The position numbers and the translations under genes are program-made. Positions 1-9,464 of a stretch of 64,000 bases of DNA are shown in pieces. Positions within the stretch are counted from its first letter, which is position 1; each line of letters opens with the position of its first letter. Where the stretch lies: assembly GCF_030440425.1 (NCBI RefSeq), contig NZ_CP098023.1, forward strand, positions 3,098,501 through 3,162,500, written 5' to 3'. This stretch comes from Microbulbifer sp. MI-G. GTDB taxonomy: Bacteria; Pseudomonadota; Gammaproteobacteria; Pseudomonadales; Cellvibrionaceae. A model generated the notes under the pieces. It did not search any database, was not told the DNA's origin, and was given only the letters and a program-made list of their open reading frames with translations.

Positions 1-1729
1 TGAGCACATAGTGGCGGTAACCCGCCTTACGCAATTTCAGGCAGAGATCAGAGTCCTCAAAATCCCCAAGTACATAGGTTTCATCCAGGCCGCCGATAGA
101 GTCGTACAGCGCCTTACTAATAAACATGCAGGCACCGGTAACGGCTGGCGACTCCATCACTGGATCAATATCCATCAGCCATTCCGGATTGCCCTTGCCA
201 GGATGCTCGTTCACCCACAGGTTGCCAAACTGCGGGCTCCTGGAAAAATTCATGCCCACATGCTGGATGGTGCCATCGCCAAAGACCAGCTTCGGTGCGA
301 CCACGCCAACGGCTTCCAGCGAAACTGCCTTTTGCTCGATGCGCGAAAGCCAGCCGTTACGACTGGGGATAATATCCGAGTTGAGTAGTACCAGTTTATC
401 TGCAGTGGCGTAGCGCGCACCCAGGTTGTTGGCACCGGCATAGCCCCGGTTGTGCCCGCCGTAAATCACCTTGAAGCCCACAGGGAAGAGCATGCTGGTG
501 TCGTAGCAGAATGGTATAAACGCATCGTAAAGCCTGGGATCATCCAATACGTAGATCAGCTCCGTCTCGGCAAAATCAGCATCTTCGGTAAACTGGGCCA
601 CTTGGTGCAGCAGAAAGTCATAACGGCCGTACAGTGGTACTATTACACTACGCTTGGGATCCTTTACTTCGCGACCAAACTGCAATACCTCGACTTGCGG
701 CTCGTCCAGAAGGTAGTGTCGGTTCGCCCAGAGCGCGGATAGGGCCGGGCCGATATGTTTGCGCATATTGCTCTGGACTTCACCACCGCTGACATTGAAA
801 TTCACCAGTACCTGCTGACTGGCCTTGGTGATGTCCTCACGGATATTAGTCTGCTGCAGGGGGAAAATACCCAGGCTTCCTTCTTTGGTAAAGAACAGCA
901 GTTCCAAATGGGCTCGCTCCATCAGATGCGGCATGGGCACCCAAGTAAAAAAGCCCGCTTTGTAACCCTGCGCCGCCTTGCCGGGAAAAGCTTCCAATAC
1001 ATCCGGGCGGGCATAGCGCACGGACTCCTTGAGCAAATTCCGGCTGTAACTGCCATCGGTAGTGCGCAATACCAGATTGGCCAGATCCAGATGGCCGTCC
1101 AGTAGCCAGCCGGACAAAAATAGCCCGTGACCGGCCACCGCCAGGACATTGTCCCAGTGCCAGTTGATCTTAGATTGGAGTTGACTTTCTTCCAACTTTC
1201 TCAATCCCGGTATTCCAAAGATTCCGTTGCCCATGCTTTTAAACATCACATCCAGCAACTCTGCCTTTTCCTCGGTACGCCAGGTCATGCAGTGGCCAAA
1301 CACCGCTTCGCCACCCAGTTCTGCAAATGGCTTTAACTCCACTTCTTTAACCTGGTCAGCAGCACTTACGGTCATGCGAAGGGCCTTGTTGTCCACGGCC
1401 CTGTCGTAGGGCCACTCCACCAGCAGACTATATCCCCAGCGGCTACTACCTTCGAAACCGAAATGTCGGTTTACATCCAGCCGGGTGGTACGCAAGGTAA
1501 AGTAATTGAGGCCTTCAATGCCGTCGGCATTGGTATCCACTTCACTGCCGATATGTTCCAGGTGAAATTCCAGAGACTTATGACGCGGGTGAAACGCCCA
1601 CCCCTGTATCAACAGATGCCGCTCGCCAATCATTCCGCAAACATCCACCCACACTTGCACCAGTTCCGAGAACGCCTTTTCCGGCTTGTCGCCGGTGGTT
1701 TTGAAGCGCTTTCGTATCTTAATTCCCAT
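1..1729 (-). CDS. Family 2 glycosyltransferase, partial (C-terminus beyond left edge)
   Basis: Open reading frame of 576 codons from an ATG at 1729, with AAGGA about 11 bases upstream, running off the left end. The first ~370 residues match no family I recognise. The rest is a GT-A glycosyltransferase domain: RSVIVPLYGRYDF begins it, NSDIIP fits the nucleotide-sugar and metal binding region, then IQHVGMNF, TGACMFI and GGLDETYVLGDFEDSDLC. It presumably transfers a sugar from a nucleotide donor onto the capsule or surface polysaccharide, on the cytoplasmic face of the inner membrane. It lies 48 bases after rmlB, so it is probably the next gene of the capsule/rhamnose operon and could be a rhamnosyltransferase. 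The donor cannot be read from the sequence. Confidence 0.85.
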   Translation of the reverse strand, partial: MGIKIRKRFKTTGDKPEKAFSELVQVWVDVCGMIGERHLLIQGWAFHPRHKSLEFHLEHIGSEVDTNADGIEGLNYFTLRTTRLDVNRHFGFEGSSRWGYSLLVEWPYDRAVDNKALRMTVSAADQVKEVELKPFAELGGEAVFGHCMTWRTEEKAELLDVMFKSMGNGIFGIPGLRKLEESQLQSKINWHWDNVLAVAGHGLFLSGWLLDGHLDLANLVLRTTDGSYSRNLLKESVRYARPDVLEAFPGKAAQGYKAGFFTWVPMPHLMERAHLELLFFTKEGSLGIFPLQQTNIREDITKASQQVLVNFNVSGGEVQSNMRKHIGPALSALWANRHYLLDEPQVEVLQFGREVKDPKRSVIVPLYGRYDFLLHQVAQFTEDADFAETELIYVLDDPRLYDAFIPFCYDTSMLFPVGFKVIYGGHNRGYAGANNLGARYATADKLVLLNSDIIPSRNGWLSRIEQKAVSLEAVGVVAPKLVFGDGTIQHVGMNFSRSPQFGNLWVNEHPGKGNPEWLMDIDPVMESPAVTGACMFISKALYDSIGGLDETYVLGDFEDSDLCLKLRKAGYRHYVL

Positions 1730-1777
1730 TGTCTATTTCCATCCTTCTCTAGCTGTACTGCAATGCTGCACTATCCA

Positions 1778-2854
1778 CTATCGATATCCGCCGTCCATCA
1801 CCGCCATCCACCAGCTGTCGTTTTCCAGATACCATTGCAGCGTCTTGCGGATACCAGTTTCAAAGCTTTCCTGCGGTTGATAGCCAAGCGTGTTGTTAGA
1901 CTTTTGTGGGTCTATAGCGTAGCGGCGGTCGTGGCCTACCCTGTCCTTCACAAAGGTGATCAGTTCCTGCGCTTTGCCAGCTATGGCGGATACCGCTTGC
2001 GGGTACTTGTCAGAGAGCACTGGATTCTTAACAAATTCTCGATTCATCAGCTCGGAGATTAACGTGACAATATCAATATTGGTCCATTCGTTGATCCCAC
2101 CGAGGTTGTAACACTCACCCAGTTGCCCCTTTTTGATCACCAGATCAATTCCTCGCGCGTGGTCCTCCACATAGAGCCAGTCCCGGATCTGCTTGCCATC
2201 ACCGTAGATTGGTAGCGGCTTGTCCTGAAGAATATTGGTGATCACTATTGGAATCAGTTTCTCCGGAAAATGGAAAGGGCCGTAGTTGTTTGAGCAGTTG
2301 CTGGTAGTGACTTTCAACCCATGGGTGTGGTGGTAGGCACGCACCAAATGATCTGACGCAGCCTTGCTGGCCGAGTAGGGGCTATTCGGCGCGTAAGGCG
2401 TGGTCTCACTGAAAGGGGAATCCGCCGGGCCCAGGGAACCATAAACCTCGTCGGTGGAAACATGGTGAAAGCGATGTTTCTTTCTGTTTAGCCCTTCATC
2501 CAACCAAGTTTTCTTGGCGGCCTTAAGCAGGCTATAGGTGCCGATGATATTGGTTTTGATGAAAGCGTCCGGGTCACTGATGGACCTGTCGACATGACTT
2601 TCGGCCGCAAAGTGTACCAGGATGTCTATGCGGTATTTCCTGAGCAGGGTTTCCACCAAGGGCGTATCACAGATATCACCTTGGCAGAAGGAGAAGTTTT
2701 CATTGTCATTTACCGGATCCAGATTGGTCCTGTTGCCGGCATAGGTAAGAGCATCCAGCACAACGATCTTGTCTTGCGGGTAGGTTTTCATCCAGTAGTG
2801 AACAAAGTTTGCGCCTATAAAGCCGGCGCCGCCGGTTACCAGTAGATTGCTCAT
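1778..2854 (-). CDS. rmlB: dTDP-glucose 4,6-dehydratase RmlB
   Basis: 358 aa, the usual length for this extended short-chain dehydrogenase. The NAD-binding TGGAGFIG is at residues 7-14, STDEVYGS holds the catalytic Asp-Glu pair, and YSASK is the YxxxK catalytic motif. The enzyme converts dTDP-glucose to dTDP-4-keto-6-deoxyglucose, the second step to dTDP-L-rhamnose. The other three rhamnose genes lie upstream on the same strand in the order A-C-D-B, which differs from the common B-D-A-C order. A 219-bp gap holding a hairpin separates it from rmlD, so it may have its own transcript or depend on read-through. Confidence 0.96.
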   Translation of the reverse strand: MSNLLVTGGAGFIGANFVHYWMKTYPQDKIVVLDALTYAGNRTNLDPVNDNENFSFCQGDICDTPLVETLLRKYRIDILVHFAAESHVDRSISDPDAFIKTNIIGTYSLLKAAKKTWLDEGLNRKKHRFHHVSTDEVYGSLGPADSPFSETTPYAPNSPYSASKAASDHLVRAYHHTHGLKVTTSNCSNNYGPFHFPEKLIPIVITNILQDKPLPIYGDGKQIRDWLYVEDHARGIDLVIKKGQLGECYNLGGINEWTNIDIVTLISELMNREFVKNPVLSDKYPQAVSAIAGKAQELITFVKDRVGHDRRYAIDPQKSNNTLGYQPQESFETGIRKTLQWYLENDSWWMAVMDGGYR

Positions 2855-3030
2855 TTTCTTGCTGTAGTTTCACTTCAATTTGTTAACTGGCTCAAAGTTT
2901 TTCTTGTCCAGAGAGTTAGTATTTAAATTGCAGCAATTTTTTTGATATTGATCACTGCCACGGATCACCCCCACACTTTCTTCTGGTCTCCTCTCCCCCA
3001 AGCGGAAAAAGGAGTATGTGGGCTTTTGCG

Positions 3031-3058
3031 GAGCTAAGGCTGCACAGCCCTTAAGCTC
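3031..3058 (-). terminator. Hairpin between rmlD and rmlB
   Basis: An imperfect inverted repeat: left arm 3031-3042, right arm 3045-3058, about 12 pairs with two single-base bulges. It lies 15 bases past the rmlD stop in the direction of transcription. No T-run follows, so it may be a partial terminator, an mRNA processing site, or part of the rmlB leader. Nothing else was recognised in the 219-bp gap. Confidence 0.4.
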
Positions 3059-3073
3059 TTTGCAATCAGGCTT

Positions 3074-3946
3074 CTAGATACCTGCCCTTTCCTTTAGGAC
3101 CCAGCGCAGTGTCTGACGCCAGTGTTGCAACTCTATTCCCAGGTCCTTCATCAGGCGGGCTTTATCCAGAACACTGTAAGCTGGCCTTGCTGCCGGGGTT
3201 GGGTAGTCGGTAGTTCCTATCGGTTGGATTCGCACAGTCTTTTCCAGAGGGAGCAGGCTCACTTGCCTGGCCTCTTCAAAAATAGCCACGGCGAAGTCGT
3301 ACCAGCTGGCGACACCGGCGTCGGTACAGTGGTAGATACCCCTTGCGTCTCGCTTGTTAACCAGGGCGTAGATGGCACCAGCCAGTGTGCGGGTACTGGT
3401 TGGTGTACCTATCTGGTCGGCAACTACACCCAGTTGTTCCCGCTCGCGCATCAGGCGCAACATAGTGTTGACAAAGTTAACCCCGTGGGCGCTGTAAACC
3501 CAGGCGGTGCGCAGGATTACAGCTCCCGGCAGCAAAGATTGGACAGCCCTCTCGCCCGCCGCTTTGCTTTCTCCGTATACGCCAAGGGGGCGGACCACAT
3601 CTTGCGGCTGGTAGGGGGTGGAGCTTTGGCCATCGAATACAAAATCAGTGGATATGTGGATCAGGCGTGTGCCGAATGCCTTGCAGGCTTTCGCCAGGTT
3701 TTCCGGGCCACTGGCGTTGACTGCGAAAGCCTGCCCTTTTTCTGTCTCGGCTTTATCTACCGCTGTGTAGGCGGCGGCATTAATGACCACTTCCGGTTTG
3801 TACTCGGTGATGGCTTCCGTGACCTGGGAGGCGCTGGTGATATCCAGCTCATTGCGGCCCAAGGCTATCAGTTCGATATTGTCCGGATTGCACTTCTGCA
3901 GTTCCAGGGCCAACTGGCCCTTTTCCCCGGTTATAAGGATTTTCAT
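3074..3946 (-). CDS. rmlD: dTDP-4-dehydrorhamnose reductase RmlD
   Basis: 290 aa. N-terminal Rossmann motif TGEKGQLALEL (residues 6-16) and the YGESK catalytic motif (YxxxK) identify RmlD of the short-chain dehydrogenase superfamily. It reduces dTDP-4-keto-L-rhamnose with NAD(P)H to dTDP-L-rhamnose, the last step of the pathway, in the cytoplasm. Its ATG overlaps the stop of a 73-codon open frame (ATGA), which may couple their translation. Between rmlC upstream and rmlB downstream in the capsule locus. Confidence 0.95.
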   Translation of the reverse strand: MKILITGEKGQLALELQKCNPDNIELIALGRNELDITSASQVTEAITEYKPEVVINAAAYTAVDKAETEKGQAFAVNASGPENLAKACKAFGTRLIHISTDFVFDGQSSTPYQPQDVVRPLGVYGESKAAGERAVQSLLPGAVILRTAWVYSAHGVNFVNTMLRLMREREQLGVVADQIGTPTSTRTLAGAIYALVNKRDARGIYHCTDAGVASWYDFAVAIFEEARQVSLLPLEKTVRIQPIGTTDYPTPAARPAYSVLDKARLMKDLGIELQHWRQTLRWVLKERAGI

Positions 3947-4164
3947 TGGTCGATTTCTGTCATTCTATTCATTCTTTGGATGAATCCGGGTTTTGCATTG
4001 CTGGCGACTTCAAACGCGGAAACGATCACTCCTGCATTGATTGCAAACCTACAATCCGTTGACAGGTTATAGCTCAGCGCTTCCAGTGCAGCTTTGTCGA
4101 TCTGTAGCTCCACAGTTCTGGAGTGACCTATGATCAAGTACCTACATAAACATACACACCACAA
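3943..4164 (-). CDS. Small open frame between rmlC and rmlD, unknown
   Basis: 73 codons starting from a TTG two bases past rmlC and ending in an ATGA overlap with rmlD. The middle looks protein-like (ELQIDKAALEALSYNL), but no family is recognised and no good ribosome binding site is visible before the TTG. It may be a real small protein, a leader translated to couple rmlC to rmlD, or a remnant of a gene lost from between them. Its main support is that it fills the gap exactly with touching ends. Confidence 0.2.
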   Translation of the reverse strand: MWCVCLCRYLIIGHSRTVELQIDKAALEALSYNLSTDCRFAINAGVIVSAFEVASNAKPGFIQRMNRMTEIDQ

Positions 4165-4165
4165 T

Positions 4166-4714
4166 CTACGGGAAAGTTACGGCTTTTTTCAGAAGCTTCC
4201 CTTCCGCATCTTTGGTAGAGAGTCTCGGGGCTTCGCCATTTACCAGAGGCCATTCGATGGCGAGTTCCGGGTCATCCCAGCGCAGTGAATGTTCGTGCTC
4301 AGGGGCGTAGTATTCCGTGCATTTGTAGACGAACTCGGCCTCGGCACTGGTGACATAGAAACCATGGGCGAAACCCTCCGGGACCCAGAGTTGGCGTTTG
4401 TTTTCTGCGGACAAGGTGAAGCCAACCCATTGGCCGAAGGTAGGAGAGTTTTCCCTCAGATCAACGGCTACGTCAAAGACTTCACCTTTAATGACGCGAA
4501 CCAGTTTTCCCTGGGTCTTCTCGGTTTGGTAATGCAGGCCTCGCAGGATTCCCTGGGTGGACCTGCTGTGGTTGTCCTGGACAAATGCACGTTTGGCGCA
4601 CTCATTATTAAACAGGTCCTGGCGGAAAGACTCGAAGAAAAATCCACGTTTGTCACCAAAGACTTTGGGTTCTATGATTTTTACATCGGGAATGGCTGTT
4701 GCAATTACATTCAT
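4166..4714 (-). CDS. rmlC: dTDP-4-dehydrorhamnose 3,5-epimerase RmlC
   Basis: 182 aa from the ATG at 4714; a 13-codon longer frame upstream has no family support. Cupin-fold epimerase with the conserved RGLHYQ and GFAHGFY segments that hold active-site histidine and substrate contacts. It epimerises C3 and C5 of dTDP-4-keto-6-deoxyglucose, the third rhamnose step. It follows rmlA by about 70 bases in the same operon. Confidence 0.95.
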   Translation of the reverse strand: MNVIATAIPDVKIIEPKVFGDKRGFFFESFRQDLFNNECAKRAFVQDNHSRSTQGILRGLHYQTEKTQGKLVRVIKGEVFDVAVDLRENSPTFGQWVGFTLSAENKRQLWVPEGFAHGFYVTSAEAEFVYKCTEYYAPEHEHSLRWDDPELAIEWPLVNGEAPRLSTKDAEGKLLKKAVTFP

Positions 4715-4782
4715 ACTGTTTTGTATTCGTCTTGTTTTACCCGGCAAACACAAGGATCGCCCCCACGGATCAGGCCAATTGT

Positions 4783-5721
4783 TCAGCCAGCGGCGGCGAA
4801 ACGTTGCTGGTTAAAGGGGGAGCTTTCAACGGTTTCCAACAGTAGGTTCAGCAGATATTCGCCATAGCCGCTCTTTCGCAACAAGTGGGCCTGCTTTTCC
4901 AGCTGTTCAGCTGAGATAAAGCCCTTGCGGTAGGCCACTTCTTCCGGGCAGGCGATTTTCATTCCCTGGCGCCGCTCGATGGTCTGTACAAAGTGCGCGG
5001 CTTCCAGCAGGTTGTCATGGGTACCAGTATCCAACCAGGCGCTGCCACGGCTCATCAGCTCCACATTGAGCTGGCCGCGTTCCAGATAGGTTTTGTTGAT
5101 GTCAGTGATCTCCAGCTCACCGCGGGGGCTGGGTTTAACTTCCCGAGCAATGTCACACACCTGGTTGTCGTAGAAGTAGAGACCGGTGACTGCATAGTGG
5201 GATTTCGGCTGTGCCGGCTTTTCTTCCAGGCTGACTGCCTTGTCTTCCTTGTCGAATTCCACTACACCATACGCACTCGCATCGGCAACGCGGTAACCAA
5301 ATACCGTAGCGCCGACCTCCCTCACATCGGCATGCTGTAATAACTGACTGAAATTCTGCGCATAGAAAATATTATCCCCCAGTACAAGGGCACTATTTTG
5401 GTTACCCACATGTGCTCTGCCAATCAGGAAAGCTTGGGCAAGGCCATCTGGTGAAGGTTGTACCGCATATGAAATATTGATGCCCCACTGAGCACCATCT
5501 TCCAGCAGGCGTTGATACAGGCACTGTTCTTCAGGTGTTGTAATGATCAGAATATCCTTGATCCCCGCCAGCATCAGTGTCGTCAAAGGATAATAAATCA
5601 TAGGCTTGTCATAAACCGCCATCAGCTGTTTACTGACGCCTTTAGTCAGAGGATACAAACGCGTACCTGATCCTCCTGCCAAAATTATCCCCTTTCTATC
5701 GGAAGAGCCCGGCATTACCAT
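4783..5721 (-). CDS. rmlA: Glucose-1-phosphate thymidylyltransferase RmlA
   Basis: About 312 aa from the ATG at 5721, which has a GGGGG stretch eight bases upstream; an ATG at 5754 in the same frame has no such site, and one at 5715 is also possible. The nucleotide-binding signature [11 protein letters not shown] starts about 12 residues in, followed by [17 protein letters not shown] and GDNIFY. It joins glucose-1-phosphate and dTTP to give dTDP-glucose, the entry step of rhamnose synthesis, usually feedback-inhibited by dTDP-rhamnose. First of the rhamnose genes after the export genes. Confidence 0.95.
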   Translation of the reverse strand: MVMPGSSDRKGIILAGGSGTRLYPLTKGVSKQLMAVYDKPMIYYPLTTLMLAGIKDILIITTPEEQCLYQRLLEDGAQWGINISYAVQPSPDGLAQAFLIGRAHVGNQNSALVLGDNIFYAQNFSQLLQHADVREVGATVFGYRVADASAYGVVEFDKEDKAVSLEEKPAQPKSHYAVTGLYFYDNQVCDIAREVKPSPRGELEITDINKTYLERGQLNVELMSRGSAWLDTGTHDNLLEAAHFVQTIERRQGMKIACPEEVAYRKGFISAEQLEKQAHLLRKSGYGEYLLNLLLETVESSPFNQQRFAAAG

Positions 5722-5804
5722 TTCACTGCCCCCAACTTTTTTAATAATTTTCATTACATTTATGCGTTGTAATTTTGTCAGTACAAGTACAACAATCCGC
5801 CTAA

Positions 5805-7439
5805 TTAAAAAGACAGGACAGCTGCGGTGCCCACCGCTATACGGTACAGTATTTCCGTAATATCTTTAGTTACCTGTAATTCACTGGAGTGAATCTTGGG
5901 CATTACCATGATTTCATCACCGGGACGTAACCGGTCACCCAGGCGATTATCGAAATCTCTGTCCTCAATTCGACTAATGGTTCCATCCAGATGTAAAATG
6001 ATCAGCTCCTCCTGGTTGGCATTGTTGGCAAACCCCCCTGCCAATTCGATATATTCTTCCAGGGTGCGCTTTTTACTGTAGACGAGGGAAGTCGGGAAAA
6101 TAACCTCTCCCACAACAGAAACCGTGGAAGGCTTTAACGGTACAACAAGTTCATCGCCATCTTCCAGTAACATCTCTACAGCATTGGGGCTATTTGCAAT
6201 CACAATTTGTCCCCGAGGTTCTGCTTTACGGGCCTGCTCGATAAAGTTTTGTATCATGGCTGCATTATCTTTCTGCGCTGCCTTTTCGAGATCTGTATTG
6301 GGCTGCCTTGTCAGCACCTCCATTTGTAAGGCATCCAGAGAGCGATCCAACGCTGCCCGCTGCTTTTCTGCAACACTTTTGCGATAAAGCTGTACCGCGG
6401 ATTGATCCGCGTTTTCACGAAAATTCAATCGTATCATCAACTCATTCAGTGTGGCGCCATAGGGCATTACATAAGTAGCCGGACCATCCAGCTCACCGGA
6501 AACACGAATTGAAATCGATTTGATATCGTTGTCACGTACAAGCTCCACCTGGGCACCAGGATAGAGACGCATTGTCATCGCCTCAGTCAGAGGTAAATAA
6601 CTCGCCTGCCGCAATCCATCAACTACCTGGGTGATACGAGCAAAATTGGCTTGAGGGTCCGGCTTGGTTACCAGAAGTACTTCTCCCAATTGTGTATAAG
6701 GACCAATGAATTCCATTTGTGCCGCCTGCTGCACAGCGCCCTTAATAGTCACTGAACCTTTGCGCGAGCCTACAACCACCACATCTCCACTGCGCAATTG
6801 CAGTGAGGGCATGATCCCTTTTACCAGAAAATTATAGAGATTGATCTTTTGTATCGGTTTACCACCGCGCATTACCGTGATATCAACAAAACTCCCACTT
6901 TCTGGATCTATACCCCCAGCACTATCCAGGTAGTAGAGAACCGAATCGGAGGAAAAGCCATTATATAAACCGGGATTATTGACGTATCCGGTAACAAATA
7001 CTTTTACCGGTTGGCTGGCTTCCAGGTTTGCATAGGCCTGTACATTTTTCTTGAATACACGTTTTACATAGCGCAAGACAAAATCATTGAGCGCACCGTT
7101 TTTAACCCCTCCCACATGGATCGGTCCTACCTCCGGTACAAAAATATTCCCCTGAGGATCTACTGGCAAAGTCGCATTAAAGCTATAGGCACCCCACAAC
7201 TGCAGCGTTATTTGATCGCCCACCGTAATACGATAATCCGGATTAAAACCACTGAAAGGCTGATCCTTGAAAGCCCCTCGGAAAAGAGATTGACCAAAAA
7301 CAGGCACACCAGGTTGTGGCAATTCCGAATCTTCTTTATTGCCTAACAGCTGCGTTTCAAGAGCCATGGCCTGCGAGCATATAAAAAATGCCAACAGGAC
7401 TAGACCTAAACGATAACTTCTTACTTTTCTTGCGGTCAT
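5805..7439 (-). CDS. kpsD: KpsD-like polysaccharide export protein
   Basis: 544 aa from the ATG at 7439 (an upstream in-frame TTG is less likely). A signal peptide covers about residues 1-27 and ends AMA. A Poly_export domain follows ([16 protein letters not shown], then [12 protein letters not shown]), then several SLBB-type segments ([30 protein letters not shown]) and a hydrophobic C-terminal stretch. Length and layout match KpsD of group 2 capsules. The family works in the periplasm and outer membrane, passing polymer from the inner-membrane ABC exporter to the surface. It follows kpsE in the operon. Confidence 0.85.
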   Translation of the reverse strand: MTARKVRSYRLGLVLLAFFICSQAMALETQLLGNKEDSELPQPGVPVFGQSLFRGAFKDQPFSGFNPDYRITVGDQITLQLWGAYSFNATLPVDPQGNIFVPEVGPIHVGGVKNGALNDFVLRYVKRVFKKNVQAYANLEASQPVKVFVTGYVNNPGLYNGFSSDSVLYYLDSAGGIDPESGSFVDITVMRGGKPIQKINLYNFLVKGIMPSLQLRSGDVVVVGSRKGSVTIKGAVQQAAQMEFIGPYTQLGEVLLVTKPDPQANFARITQVVDGLRQASYLPLTEAMTMRLYPGAQVELVRDNDIKSISIRVSGELDGPATYVMPYGATLNELMIRLNFRENADQSAVQLYRKSVAEKQRAALDRSLDALQMEVLTRQPNTDLEKAAQKDNAAMIQNFIEQARKAEPRGQIVIANSPNAVEMLLEDGDELVVPLKPSTVSVVGEVIFPTSLVYSKKRTLEEYIELAGGFANNANQEELIILHLDGTISRIEDRDFDNRLGDRLRPGDEIMVMPKIHSSELQVTKDITEILYRIAVGTAAVLSF

Positions 7440-7510
7440 TTCTGCCAATCTATTTAACTAAATTTACTCTTTCAACAAGCAAGACTGCTGCACCACCCTT
7501 GCAACCTCTC

Positions 7511-8743
7511 CTACATTCTATGATCACGAATACTGGCAACCAGCATTTTTCCAATCCCATACAGCAGCAGCAAAATAATGGACAAACTCACCAAATTATA
7601 TAATTTACGCGGATATTCCGGCTCTTCTGCCAGAGAAGGCTGTACAATCACCATCAAATGCTTCAGCTTCCCGGAAGCTTCCATACGGGCAGTCTCCAGA
7701 GCCTTTAAAGAAGCAGCATAGGCATCTGTTGCAAATTGCAGATCAAGCTCCAGGTTTTGAAACTGTGCCCCCAAGCTATTCAGCCTTTGCTTCCCTTCCT
7801 TATCTATACCCACCAAACGAACTTTTTCCATTTCAATTTGGTGCTCTAGGGCATCAATTCCCGATTGCATGGAAATAATCTGGGAGGAGTCCGGGTTCAA
7901 ATAGGTCTTTGCCGCCGTATACTCGGCACGCCGCTCTGCAAGCCTGGCTTCAAGTCCCTGGATAATACTACCAATTCCTTTGGTCAGCTCTTCCGGGCTC
8001 ACAATTTTATTACGATTCTGAAAATCCAGAATTTCCTGTTTTGTACGGCGTAGATTCCTTTGGGCTAACGCCAATTCGCTTTTTACAAATTCAACCTGCT
8101 TATCCGCAAGCTGATTACTGATCGCATTCACAAAATCTTCTGATTTTTGAATAACAGTCTCAACTAAATGCTGGGCAAAACTCGGATCAAACGCTTGCAT
8201 CTCAATGGTAATAATGCCTGTAGTCTCATCCATAGCAACCCTAATATGCTGTCGATAATACGCCAGATAATCTTCCTGGGTTGCATCTGCATCAAGACGG
8301 GAGAATACGTCGTGGCGATTGCTCTTATAATAATTTGCGAGATCCAATTTTTCATCCAGATACAATGCCATATCCAAAGACTGGATATAATTGACCACCA
8401 AAAATACATCCTGATTATCAGATCCCATACCCGGAACCAGAAAGCCCAGCGCGTGGGATGCCGTTTGAGAGGCGGCGCTGTCTTTCACTATTAGCTGCGC
8501 ATGACTCACATAACGCTCCGAAACCAAAAACACATAATAGGCTCCAACAATCAACAGGGGGGCTGCGACAAAGAGCAACAGGCCACGCCAACGGCGTAAA
8601 AACTCTGCAGGCTTTCGGTGTGTATCATTTACATCACCCGAGAGATCTCTTACAGCCTTCCTTACCGTATGAACCATCCCCCGCAGAGCCTTGCTTGCCA
8701 CTATTTCGGCTTGCTCATCTGTACGCGATTTTTTTGCTTCCAT
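7511..8743 (-). CDS. kpsE: Capsule export inner-membrane protein KpsE
   Basis: 410 aa. A long charged N-terminus is followed by a membrane segment at about 50-72, a large periplasmic part rich in predicted coiled coil (about 190-360), and a second membrane segment at about 385-405. This is the plan of KpsE/BexC/CtrB polysaccharide co-polymerase proteins. They link the KpsMT exporter to the outer-membrane KpsD. Placed between kpsT and kpsD on the same strand, 31 bases after kpsT. Confidence 0.88.
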   Translation of the reverse strand: MEAKKSRTDEQAEIVASKALRGMVHTVRKAVRDLSGDVNDTHRKPAEFLRRWRGLLLFVAAPLLIVGAYYVFLVSERYVSHAQLIVKDSAASQTASHALGFLVPGMGSDNQDVFLVVNYIQSLDMALYLDEKLDLANYYKSNRHDVFSRLDADATQEDYLAYYRQHIRVAMDETTGIITIEMQAFDPSFAQHLVETVIQKSEDFVNAISNQLADKQVEFVKSELALAQRNLRRTKQEILDFQNRNKIVSPEELTKGIGSIIQGLEARLAERRAEYTAAKTYLNPDSSQIISMQSGIDALEHQIEMEKVRLVGIDKEGKQRLNSLGAQFQNLELDLQFATDAYAASLKALETARMEASGKLKHLMVIVQPSLAEEPEYPRKLYNLVSLSIILLLLYGIGKMLVASIRDHRM

Positions 8744-8774
8744 AAAATTTAATTTACGCTACTGATTTGAGTAT

Positions 8775-9464
8775 TTACGATGCTGTTTTGCTATTCTGCT
8801 GAGGAGCTCCACCTTTCAGATAGAGAGCAATAGCTTCATCCATAGATTTACAAATCTTTACTCTTCCCTCTTCAAGATAGATTCCTACTTCACAATTTTT
8901 TCTCAGCAATGGCATCGCATGAGCAACAATAATAAAAGTGGAGGTCTTGCGCTTTTCGGCAATTATCGCCTCACACTTATTCTTGAATTGGGCATCCCCT
9001 ACTGACATCACCTCATCCACCAAGTAGATATCAAAATCAATAGCAATACTCAGCCCAAAAGCAAGACGTGACCGCATTCCTGAAGAGTAATTCTTAATCG
9101 GGGCATCAAAATAATTCCCAATCTCGGCAAACCCCTGAACTGTATCCATCACCTTGCGCTGGCCAGCACCCCAGACGCCATGGAGCCCGCAGACAAAAGC
9201 GACATTCTCCCTACCGGTCATACTCCCCTGAAAACCACCGGCCAATCCCATTGGCCAGGATATTCTCTGGTTAGTAATCACCCGTCCGGAATCGGGGTAA
9301 TCAATTCCACCCATAATTCGCAACAGTGTTGACTTACCGGCTCCATTACGCCCAAGAATGCCTATATTTTTGCCCTCAGGAAAACTAGCATTGACATCCT
9401 TGAACAGGACATTACGCCCTTGGGGCGTCCGGTAGGACTTTGTAAGATTCTCCAGCTTAATCAT
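8775..9464 (-). CDS. kpsT: Capsule ABC transporter ATP-binding protein KpsT
   Basis: 229 aa. Walker A GRNGAGKS at about 38-45, a divergent ABC signature YSSGMRSRLAFG, Walker B DIYLVDEV, and a switch histidine in VAHAMP. This is the KpsT/Wzt group of polysaccharide-exporting ATPases. It lacks the extra C-terminal carbohydrate-binding domain seen in some O-antigen exporters, which fits a capsule-type system. Its ATG overlaps the kpsM stop (ATGA), so the two transporter halves are probably translationally coupled. Confidence 0.93.
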   Translation of the reverse strand: MIKLENLTKSYRTPQGRNVLFKDVNASFPEGKNIGILGRNGAGKSTLLRIMGGIDYPDSGRVITNQRISWPMGLAGGFQGSMTGRENVAFVCGLHGVWGAGQRKVMDTVQGFAEIGNYFDAPIKNYSSGMRSRLAFGLSIAIDFDIYLVDEVMSVGDAQFKNKCEAIIAEKRKTSTFIIVAHAMPLLRKNCEVGIYLEEGRVKICKSMDEAIALYLKGGAPQQNSKTAS

